NCBI GenBank assembly: GCA_937989795.1
Contig: CALKBB010000060.1
Location: forward strand, 1-8,247
DNA: 8,247 bases
DNA from: an uncultured Collinsella sp.
GTDB taxonomy: Bacteria > Actinomycetota > Coriobacteriia > Coriobacteriales > Coriobacteriaceae
Direction of reading: 5' to 3'
How positions within the stretch are numbered: the stretch's first letter is position 1; every line of letters begins with the position of its first letter. This document shows, in pieces, positions 1 to 5,890 of the stretch. Made by a program: the position numbers and the translations under genes. The notes beneath the pieces were generated by a model, which ran no database searches, was not told the origin of the DNA, and worked only from the letters and a program-made list of their open reading frames with translations.

Positions 1-779
1 GGATTGAGAAGGCCGGCTGTACGTGTGTCGAGGCGCCTGCCGATGAAGACACGTTCCAGCTGAGCGTTGACAACGTGCGCAAGGCGATCAGCGATAAGAC
101 GGCGGCTGTCATTATCGATTCACCCAACAACCCGACCGGTGCCGTGTATACACGCGACACGCTGACGCGACTGGCCAGTGTGTTGCGCGAGGTCAACGCC
201 AAACGCGATCCCGAGAATCCGATTATGCTCATCTCGGATGAGCCGTACCGCGAGATCGTGTACGGTGCCGAGGTGCCCTGGGTGCCCTCGATCTACGAGA
301 ACACCGTGGTGTGCTACTCGTATTCTAAGTCGCTGTCGCTGCCGGGTGAGCGCGTGGGTTGGATCTTGGTTCCCAACACTAATCCGCATGCTGCGCGTCT
401 GATGCCGGCTGTTGCGGGTGCTGCCCGTACGCTAGGCTTTGTATGCGCACCGGCGCTCTTCCAGCGCGTGATTATCGATTGCATCGATGAACCGAGCGAT
501 ATCGATGCCTATGCTCGCAATCGCACGGCGCTCACCGACGCATTGGCGGAGTACGGCTACACCTACGTTGAGCCGGACGGTGCTTTCTACCTGTGGGTGA
601 AGGCGCTCGAGCCCGATGCGAATGCGTTTTGCGAGCGCGCAAAGAAGTATGAGTTGCTTGCGGTTCCCTCGGACAGCTTTGGTATGCCGGGTTGGTTCCG
701 CCTGGGTTATTGCGTGAGTTACGAAACGATTGTCAATTCGCTACCCGCTTGGAAACGGTTGGCGGACGAGTATCGTTAA
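1..779 (+). CDS. Class I/II PLP-dependent aminotransferase, 5' end cut by window edge
   Basis: The reading frame is open from base 3 to a TAA at 777-779, giving the last 258 residues of what is normally a protein of about 390. It is a fold-type I aminotransferase, a cytoplasmic enzyme that moves an amino group between an amino acid and a 2-oxo acid using pyridoxal phosphate. Visible signatures in order are SPNNPTG (bases 120-140), the PLP-pyridine-binding Asp in ISDEPY (Asp codon 237-239), the Schiff-base lysine in YSKSLSLPGERVG (Lys codon 327-329) and the substrate-carboxylate arginine in WFRLGYC (Arg codon 699-701). All key residues in the visible part are intact. The missing N-terminal third carries no catalytic lysine. 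The substrate cannot be told from sequence; aspartate, alanine or aromatic amino acids are all possible in this family. A hairpin terminator follows, so it is probably not co-transcribed with the next gene. Family certain, specificity unknown. Confidence 0.95.
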   Translation, partial: IEKAGCTCVEAPADEDTFQLSVDNVRKAISDKTAAVIIDSPNNPTGAVYTRDTLTRLASVLREVNAKRDPENPIMLISDEPYREIVYGAEVPWVPSIYENTVVCYSYSKSLSLPGERVGWILVPNTNPHAARLMPAVAGAARTLGFVCAPALFQRVIIDCIDEPSDIDAYARNRTALTDALAEYGYTYVEPDGAFYLWVKALEPDANAFCERAKKYELLAVPSDSFGMPGWFRLGYCVSYETIVNSLPAWKRLADEYR

Positions 780-813
780 AAGTAAAGCGCTCTGCCTGCA
801 ATGTTTTACGTGA

Positions 814-844
814 AACGGGGTTTGGTGTTAAGCCAGACCCCGTT
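814..844 (+). terminator. Probable intrinsic terminator of the aminotransferase gene
   Basis: A stem of about 12 base pairs (arms 814-825 and 833-844, including one G-U pair) with a short GTTAA-type loop begins 35 bases after the aminotransferase stop. The core arms are AACGGGGT and ACCCCGTT. The T-tract on the + side is weak (TTGTC), so termination may be partial. It separates the aminotransferase from the PHP gene, which has its own promoter. Confidence 0.6.
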
Positions 845-877
845 GTCATGGACGTTGTGTCTTTGGGATGGAGTGGT

Positions 878-907
878 TTTACGACTATCGAAGGCTGTGC
901 GTACAAT
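878..907 (+). promoter_or_regulatory. Probable sigma-70 type promoter of the PHP gene
   Basis: TTTACG (878-883) and TACAAT (902-907) are separated by 18 bp. The -10 box matches TATAAT at 5 of 6 positions and the -35 box matches TTGACA at 4 of 6. A start near 914 would give a leader of about 30 nt. That leader contains the AAGGAGA ribosome-binding site at 934-940. Confidence 0.5.
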
Positions 908-944
908 GAATATAAGCGACGGCCATGCCAGATAAGGAGACCCG

Positions 945-1766
945 ATGCCCTACCTGCTTTCTTGTGACATTCATACCCATACGATGTTCTCTGCGCATGC
1001 ATATTCGACCATTGAGGAGAATGTGTACTGGGCGGCAGAGCGTGGCCTGCAGGTGCTTGGATCCGCCGACCATCTGAGCTCTATGGTTACGGCTTGCCCC
1101 AATGACCTGCGCAGTTACCAGTTCTTTATCAACCAGGACATCTGGCCGCGCATTTGGAGCGGCGTGCTGGTGCTGCGTGGTGCCGAGGCCGATATCGTTT
1201 CGCTGGACGGAAGCCTGTTTGGCGAGGACACTCCTGTCACGCTCGATATCGCCGGCGATTCATACGGCCGTCAGCATTCGCTGTTCGATTTGGTTACGCG
1301 TAATTTGGATTATTTGGTTGCGAGCGTGCATAATCCGCAGATTGCTGAAGGCGCGACGCTGGCCCAGACGACCGAGATGTATATCAATGCCCTGGAGCGC
1401 CCCAAGGTGTTCATGCTGGGCCACACGGGGCGTTCGGGCGTGCCGTTCGATATCGACGAGGTGCTGCTGGCGGCTAAGGCCAAGCACAAGATCATCGAGA
1501 TCAACAACCATAGTCTTGAACACGGTGTCGACACTGAGCATTGGGCCGTATGCCGTAAGATCGCCGAGCGCTGCGCCGAGCTGGGCGTGGGCATTGGCGT
1601 GTCGACCGATGCCCATATTGGCATGGCCATTGGCAAGCTCGATCACGCGCGCAAGATGCTCGACGAGATTCACTTCCCGCTGGACCTGATCGTGACGCGC
1701 GACCGCGAGACGCTGCTGCGCGAGATGGCGGCAGCCGACGTGTGCGACCTGCGCAAGGGGATGTAG
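945..1766 (+). CDS. PHP-domain phosphatase, YcdX family
   Basis: A 273-residue cytoplasmic metal-dependent phosphoesterase of the PHP family, closest in pattern to E. coli YcdX, a trinuclear-zinc phosphatase of about 245 residues. Metal ligands seen: His10 and His12 in DIHTH, His18 in AHAYS, His43 in SADH, Glu81 in RGAEAD, His129 in ASVHNP, His160 in LGHTG, and Asp222/His224 in STDAH. All nine positions expected of the YcdX three-metal site appear to be present, so an active enzyme is likely. WPRIWSGVLVLRGAEA and LEINN-like EINNHS also recall YcdX. The natural substrate of this family is not settled. The ATG at 945 is chosen because AAGGAGA (934-940) lies just upstream and the product starts directly at the first PHP strand. 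It faces the rRNA methyltransferase gene and shares a terminator hairpin with it. Histidinol phosphatase is a less likely alternative. Confidence 0.93.
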   Translation: MPYLLSCDIHTHTMFSAHAYSTIEENVYWAAERGLQVLGSADHLSSMVTACPNDLRSYQFFINQDIWPRIWSGVLVLRGAEADIVSLDGSLFGEDTPVTLDIAGDSYGRQHSLFDLVTRNLDYLVASVHNPQIAEGATLAQTTEMYINALERPKVFMLGHTGRSGVPFDIDEVLLAAKAKHKIIEINNHSLEHGVDTEHWAVCRKIAERCAELGVGIGVSTDAHIGMAIGKLDHARKMLDEIHFPLDLIVTRDRETLLREMAAADVCDLRKGM

Positions 1767-1786
1767 CGGAGTTTATAAACCAAGCG

Positions 1787-1820
1787 AAGGGGGCGGCCCA
1801 GACGGGTCGCCCCCTTTCTT
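1787..1820. terminator. Shared intrinsic terminator between convergent genes
   Basis: A near-perfect hairpin of 13 base pairs pairs AAGGGGGCGGCCC (1787-1799) with GGGTCGCCCCCTT (1804-1816), with an AGAC loop and one G-U pair. It is followed on + by TCTTGT, and on - by a TTGG/TTTAT-containing stretch. It lies between the PHP stop (1766) and the methyltransferase stop (1832), so it can end transcription from both sides. The + direction is the stronger one. Confidence 0.85.
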
Positions 1821-1831
1821 GTGCCGGAGAA

Positions 1832-3280
1832 TTAGCGGCGTTCGAGGACCGCTACGGTTTCGGTATGGTCGGTGTGGGGGAACATGTCGACGGGCGTGAT
1901 TTTGAGCAGGCGATAGCCTCCGTCGAGGAGCTGGTGCAGGTCGCGCTCTTGGGTCACGGGGTTGCAGCTGATATAGGTGATGCGGCGCGGCTTAAGTGCG
2001 CAGGCAGCTTCGAGGAACTCGGGGGTAGAGCCGGCGCGCGGCGGGTCGATGGAAAGGACATCGACCCGCTCATCGTTGTCGGCGGCGTCTAGGATGTAGT
2101 CGGTGGCATCGTCGGCCATAAACCAGGCGCTGCGGGTAAGGCCGTTGAGCTCGGCATTGCGGCGCGCGTCGGCAATGCCCGCCGGATTGCGCTCTACGCC
2201 GAGCAGCATGATGCCGATGCCCTTTTTCTGGGCATCTTTAGCTGCGCAAAGACCGATGGTGCCGCTGCCGCAGTAGGCATCCATAAGCACATCGCCCTGG
2301 TGCAGATCCATGCCGTCGATAGCGAGCTGGTAGAGCAGCTCGGTCTGTTGCGGGTTGGTCTGGTAGAACGCGGTGGGGGAGATATCGAACTCGCAGCCGA
2401 GCAGCTGGTCGCGCATACCCTCGGCGCCATATACAATACGGGTTTCCTCGCCGAGGATGGCGTTGCCGGGACGGCCATTGATATTTTGGGCAACGGTGAC
2501 GATACGCGAATCGAGCGCCGCGACAGCCTCAAAGAACTCCTGCGCATGCGGTAAGTCACGCTGGGCGGTCACGAGGGTGACCATGATCTGGTCGGTGCGC
2601 CAGCCGCAGCGAACGACGGCATAGCGAAGCAAGCCCAGATGCTTGTCCTCGTTAAAGGCGGGAATGTGCAAGCGCTCGGCCTCACGCGCGATGCCGTTGA
2701 GGATCTGTCGGGCGCCCGGTGCCTCAACGGGGCATTCGGGAACAGCAACGATTCTGTGCGTGCCACGTTCAAAAAAGCCGCATCGAACAGAGCCCTCTTT
2801 GCCGGGGGCAAAGGGAGTGGCGGCCTTATGGCGAAAACCGCGCGGCGCAGGATATTTGCCCGGGTCGCCCAGGGTGACTCCCATACCGCGAATGGGGTCG
2901 ACGCTAATACCCTCGCGCTCGCAAAGAGCAGCAAAAAGCTCCTCCATAGCAGCCTGTTTGGCCGCCAGCTGCTTTTTATAAGGACGATTGAGCGTCGTGC
3001 ACCCACCGCAGGCTTTCATGATGGAACAGGGAGACTTGGGATCCACAGCCTTACGCGCAGACGAAACCTGATCTTTATGCGAGCGCTTGGAGCGAGTCTG
3101 AGATGCCTTGACCTCGCTCCGACGAGAGCCGGGACGCTTGGCCTTAGCCTTGCCCTTGGTCGATTTGCTTTTTGCAGCTTTAGAAGACTTGGATTTCGTA
3201 GAAGATTTCTCCTTCTTCGACCCCTCAGCCGCTTCCACCAAAGCACGACGAGCCTTACGCTCCGCACGAGATTCTGCCAT
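1832..3280 (-). CDS. rlmD: 23S rRNA (uracil-C5)-methyltransferase, RlmD/TrmA family, with basic N-terminal tail
   Basis: A 482-residue SAM-dependent enzyme predicted to make 5-methyluridine in 23S rRNA. From the ATG at 3280: residues 1-80 are a Lys/Ser/Arg-rich, probably disordered tail; Cys85, Cys91, Cys94 (in KACGGC) and Cys183 (PECPVE) match the [4Fe-4S] cysteines of RlmD; FYQTNP lies at 305-310; DAYCGSGTIG (334-343) binds SAM; DPPR is at 412-415; Cys439 in ISCNP is the nucleophile; Glu474 in DHTETV is the expected general base. The N-terminal TRAM domain of E. coli RlmD (433 residues) is absent, its place being taken by the basic tail. The frame could begin at a GTG (3290-3292), but GGAG at 3287-3290 sits six bases before the ATG at 3278-3280 and overlaps that GTG, favouring the ATG. 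Gram-positive relatives can modify both U747 and U1939 (RlmCD), so the exact target is open. Confidence 0.93.
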   Translation of the reverse strand: MAESRAERKARRALVEAAEGSKKEKSSTKSKSSKAAKSKSTKGKAKAKRPGSRRSEVKASQTRSKRSHKDQVSSARKAVDPKSPCSIMKACGGCTTLNRPYKKQLAAKQAAMEELFAALCEREGISVDPIRGMGVTLGDPGKYPAPRGFRHKAATPFAPGKEGSVRCGFFERGTHRIVAVPECPVEAPGARQILNGIAREAERLHIPAFNEDKHLGLLRYAVVRCGWRTDQIMVTLVTAQRDLPHAQEFFEAVAALDSRIVTVAQNINGRPGNAILGEETRIVYGAEGMRDQLLGCEFDISPTAFYQTNPQQTELLYQLAIDGMDLHQGDVLMDAYCGSGTIGLCAAKDAQKKGIGIMLLGVERNPAGIADARRNAELNGLTRSAWFMADDATDYILDAADNDERVDVLSIDPPRAGSTPEFLEAACALKPRRITYISCNPVTQERDLHQLLDGGYRLLKITPVDMFPHTDHTETVAVLERR

Positions 3281-3286
3281 CAATAA

Positions 3287-3290
3287 CTCC
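3287..3290 (-). promoter_or_regulatory. Ribosome-binding site that decides the methyltransferase start
   Basis: On the - strand GGAG is followed by TTATTG and then ATG (3280-3278). This spacing is good for the ATG. It makes the upstream in-frame GTG (3292-3290), which overlaps the site, unlikely as the start. Confidence 0.7.
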
Positions 3291-3292
3291 AC

Positions 3293-3306
3293 TAATTCAT
3301 GAATTA
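3293..3306. repeat. Perfect 14-bp palindrome in the methyltransferase 5' region
   Basis: TAATTCATGAATTA reads the same on both strands. It lies between a TACAAT -10-like box (3323-3318 on the - strand; no convincing -35 seen) and the GGAG site at 3287-3290, where a repressor operator or a small RNA hairpin could act. It may also be chance in an A+T-rich leader. Confidence 0.45.
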
Positions 3307-3435
3307 AAGCTGCAAGTATTGTACCGTGCCAAGCCAGCAGACGATATGCAAGCGGTTTAATCGTGTCAGTGATAAGCCCAACGACGGTTGCCCGCCGCGT
3401 GAGGGGTGTGGGGGTTAAGTTTATCGCGAGTTCCG

Positions 3436-3494
3436 CACGAACAGGAGGCCACTTAATGTGGCCTCCGTCGTGAGCAGGACTGTAAAGCAGGAAA
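3436..3494 (+). repeat. Structured intergenic element, copy 1
   Basis: A 9-bp stem (GGAGGCCAC 3444-3452 with GTGGCCTCC 3458-3466) closes a TTAAT loop (3453-3457). CACGA (3436-3440) and TCGTG (3468-3472) can extend it after a small internal loop. It is followed by a 28-nt tail (3467-3494) holding GCAGGA twice, 13 bases apart. A second copy lies at 8189-8239 on the other strand with 25 of 28 tail bases identical and three compensating pair changes in the stem. Which strand is transcribed is not known. Read on the - strand it sits directly after the JetD-like gene and could serve as its 3' end or terminator, with TGTTCGTG after the stem. It occupies most of the 240-base gap at 3293-3532, which holds no protein gene. 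Confidence 0.75.
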
Positions 3495-3532
3495 CCTAAG
3501 CCGGTGTACCCACTCTCCCGGGGCCGAACGCC

Positions 3533-5707
3533 CTAGTTGTTCAGCATGCGGTCGAAGCTTCCCGAGTCGCCATCCCGATAGTCTGCGGTCATCAGAATCT
3601 CCTGCGGAATGCGCCCGCCCTCGCGCAGCACGTTGCGGAACTGCACGCGCGTAACCATGGGCAGATCCTTGATCGTCGCTGCCAGGTTCTGCGGCACACC
3701 CTGGTTGGCAGCCGCGGGCTCGCACTCTCCGCCGGCCTTCACGCGACGCTTATGCTCGGCGAGCATGGCGCGGTACATGCCGGCATGCAGGCGAATCTCA
3801 ACCACATTGGCATTGCGAGCCTGCTCGACGATGCGCGCGCCCTCGCGATCGATATCGCCCACGTAGTAGACGTAGTTAAAGCGATAGCCAATCTCGGCCA
3901 GATAATCGTCCAGGGCATGCGAGACGCTCGCCTTGCATCCGCCGCCAAAAATCACGCCGCCCACCTTGATGCCAAAGAGCTTGGCGTGCTTGCGGCCACG
4001 CAGCAGCTTGACGATCTCGTCGTAGGTGTCCAGGTTCTCGACCATAATGAACGGCTTGTCGGCTCCCAGCGTAAAGAAGCCCGTAAAGTGCACGGGGCGA
4101 TTGGGGGCGACCTTGATCGCCTGCATGCTGATGCCCTTTTCGGTCATACGCCTGATCAGGCGCTCACCGTGCTTGCCGTCAAAAGCCTTCTCGTCGTTAA
4201 AGATCTGGTAGGCACGCTGGCGGCGCGAGGCAACCGGCGTATCGGCACCTCGGTTCTGCTCGATCCAAGCCTGGATGATTGCGATTTCCTCGGCAATCTT
4301 GCGGTTGGACATCTCGTTGTGCTGAGTGCGCTGCGGAGCCTTTTTGCCGTCCTTGCCCTCGACCTTTACGATCTGTGTCTGCTGCTCCTTGATCTTGGAG
4401 AGCGCCATAGGCGTGGGGACAACCTTGAGCAGCTGCCTGCCTAAAACGCGGGCAAGGGCAAACGCCGAGACCTCGCCGTGGGCGGCCGACTCGGGCTGCT
4501 GGGCAGCAGTATCTACTGCGGCAGACTCCGGCTTCTTCTGAGACTTGCGCTTAGAATCGCCTTGGGAATTGCGCTCGCGCTTCGGCATAGACGCCTGCTT
4601 CTGCGGACGATCGGACTTGCTCTCCTTCGCTGACTGGCGCTTAGGCTGCCCCGAAGAAACCTCGGCCTTCGCATCCTCGTTCTGCGGCGTGGTCTTCTCG
4701 GTTGCAGTCTCGGCATGGGAACTGCGGCCTCCACGATGGCGACGGCGGCGAGGCTTGCTCGACGCGCTCTGCTCCGTCTGCTCATCAGTAGGCTGCTGGC
4801 CCTTGGCCTCGGCATCAACCTCAAGCTGCGGCTCAACAGGCTTTTGCTCGCGAGCCACCGGCTCAACGGCCTTCTCGTCCTGGGTGGTCGAAACCGACTC
4901 GCCCTTCTCCTGACGCTTTACGGGATACGCACGTCCCGCAAAACCGCGGCCGGGACGACACGAACCCGGAGCCTTCTTGGCAGACTCCTCAACATCGTCT
5001 GCAACCTCAGAAGACTCTTCAACCTCACGCGCGGCATCCTGCGCTGCAGCCTTAAAGTGAGCACCGCGACGACGCTTGGGCTCTTGGGCCTCCACGGGCT
5101 TTTGCTCCTTCGTGGGCTTCTGCGACTCGGCAGCAACCTCGGTCTCAACAGCCTCGGCATCCGTCTCGCCCTTTCGAGCAACGGCGCGACGGAAGCGCTC
5201 CTGCTGGGCGCGGCGCTGTGCATCGCGCTTGCCGCCCCCGCCAAAACCGCCGCGTCCTGCCTTGGCCGTAAAGGCACGCACGACGTTCTCATCGAGCAAC
5301 TCATCGGTATCGACATGCTCACGCGGAGCAGCTTCTTCCACAGCAGGCACGTCAGCGGAATCCTCGACGACAAAATCCTCGACGGACTCGGCAGGCTGCT
5401 CCTGGGCATCGCGGATCTCGGCATTGATGGTATAGAACGCCGGGCGCCCGTTAATGCCGCTACCCTCGATCTTGGTCACGATATTTGCCGCGATAAGCTC
5501 ATCGCGCATCGCCTTGGTGTCACATTCCTTATCGACGGAGCGGAAAATTTGCGCCAGCGCGCTCGACTTGATCTTGAGCGCCTTGCGGCAAAGCAGGTCG
5601 TAGGCAACCAGCTTGGCACGCTCAGCAGAAAGCGATGTCTGGCTGCTCAGACGCTCAGCCAGGGCATCGACATTATTTTGGTTATCGGAATATACCGTCT
5701 TGGCCAC
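3533..5707 (-). CDS. Orphan JetD-like (DUF2220) TOPRIM protein with long disordered RG-rich linker
   Basis: A protein of 724 residues (732 from the ATG at 5731). Numbering from that ATG: residues about 20-105 look like a winged-helix-type domain ending in GRPAFYTI; 110-440 are low-complexity, rich in Glu, Lys, Gln, Ala and Arg, with GRGGFGGGGKR (159-169), RPGRGFAGR and RRRRHRGGR (328-336), and repeated EQKPVE-type segments; about 475-732 resemble the C-terminal half of JetD. In that part RAYQIFND precedes a TOPRIM-like core with Glu565 in MVENLDTY, FGGG (595-598), and Asp626/Asp628 in YYVGDIDREG. In Wadjet systems JetD is the topoisomerase VI-like nuclease subunit that cuts plasmid DNA after SMC loading. 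No JetA, JetB or JetC gene lies beside this one, so a housekeeping or unknown nucleic-acid role is more likely. The GTG at 5705-5707 is favoured by an AAAGGGG site; the ATG at 5731 has none. Domain call is from pattern recognition only. Confidence 0.8.
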   Translation of the reverse strand: MAKTVYSDNQNNVDALAERLSSQTSLSAERAKLVAYDLLCRKALKIKSSALAQIFRSVDKECDTKAMRDELIAANIVTKIEGSGINGRPAFYTINAEIRDAQEQPAESVEDFVVEDSADVPAVEEAAPREHVDTDELLDENVVRAFTAKAGRGGFGGGGKRDAQRRAQQERFRRAVARKGETDAEAVETEVAAESQKPTKEQKPVEAQEPKRRRGAHFKAAAQDAAREVEESSEVADDVEESAKKAPGSCRPGRGFAGRAYPVKRQEKGESVSTTQDEKAVEPVAREQKPVEPQLEVDAEAKGQQPTDEQTEQSASSKPRRRRHRGGRSSHAETATEKTTPQNEDAKAEVSSGQPKRQSAKESKSDRPQKQASMPKRERNSQGDSKRKSQKKPESAAVDTAAQQPESAAHGEVSAFALARVLGRQLLKVVPTPMALSKIKEQQTQIVKVEGKDGKKAPQRTQHNEMSNRKIAEEIAIIQAWIEQNRGADTPVASRRQRAYQIFNDEKAFDGKHGERLIRRMTEKGISMQAIKVAPNRPVHFTGFFTLGADKPFIMVENLDTYDEIVKLLRGRKHAKLFGIKVGGVIFGGGCKASVSHALDDYLAEIGYRFNYVYYVGDIDREGARIVEQARNANVVEIRLHAGMYRAMLAEHKRRVKAGGECEPAAANQGVPQNLAATIKDLPMVTRVQFRNVLREGGRIPQEILMTADYRDGDSGSFDRMLNN

Positions 5708-5711
5708 GGGG

Positions 5712-5718
5712 CCCCTTT
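5712..5718 (-). promoter_or_regulatory. Ribosome-binding site favouring a GTG start for the JetD-like gene
   Basis: On the - strand AAAGGGG is followed by CCCC and GTG (5707-5705). The upstream in-frame ATG (5731-5729) is preceded by TATATGTGTGC, which has no Shine-Dalgarno match. The spacing before GTG is short (four to five bases), so some doubt remains. Confidence 0.5.
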
Positions 5719-5728
5719 CATATGCACA

Positions 5729-5744
5729 CATATACGTCTATATG
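5729..5744. repeat. Inverted repeat upstream of the JetD-like gene
   Basis: CATATACGTCTATATG has perfect 6-bp arms around a CGTC spacer. It lies 22 bases upstream of the GTG start, next to or within possible - strand -10 sequences (TATAGA 5742-5737 or TACCAT 5747-5742, the latter 18 bp from a weak TTGCGT). It could be an operator. The short alternating A/T arms make chance quite possible. Confidence 0.35.
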
Positions 5745-5812
5745 GTACAACGCGCGCCCTTATCCACGCAAAACATCTGCGAGAGCACTCGAGCGTCACC
5801 CGCTTTTGCATG

Positions 5813-5851
5813 AAAAAAGACCGAGCCCGCGAAGTCGCGGACCCGGTCTTT
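5813..5851 (-). terminator. Intrinsic terminator of cstA
   Basis: On the - strand an AAAGACCG arm (5851-5844) pairs with CGGTCTTT (5823-5816), and an inner stem CGCGG/CCGCG (5840-5836 with 5831-5827) closes a four-base loop (ACTT). One G-C pair stands between two mismatches. The hairpin runs into an uninterrupted run of six T residues (5818-5813). It starts 40 bases after the cstA stop and also insulates the JetD-like gene from cstA transcription. Confidence 0.9.
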
Positions 5852-5890
5852 CCGAGTCAAATGGATGGGAGATTCAACCCGTCCGACCGA

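Noticed and set aside
1102..1689. A 195-codon + strand frame inside the PHP gene
   Set aside because: It is an out-of-frame reading of the PHP gene, rich in Arg, Trp, Ser and Cys, as expected of shifted high-G+C coding DNA.
2639..3286. A 215-codon + strand frame opposite the methyltransferase
   Set aside because: The opposite strand has a clear RlmD-family protein with cofactor and catalytic motifs. This frame has no recognisable domain.
3533..5707. A complete Wadjet defence system
   Set aside because: Only a JetD-like C-terminal domain is present. The neighbouring genes are an rRNA methyltransferase and CstA, not JetA, JetB or JetC.
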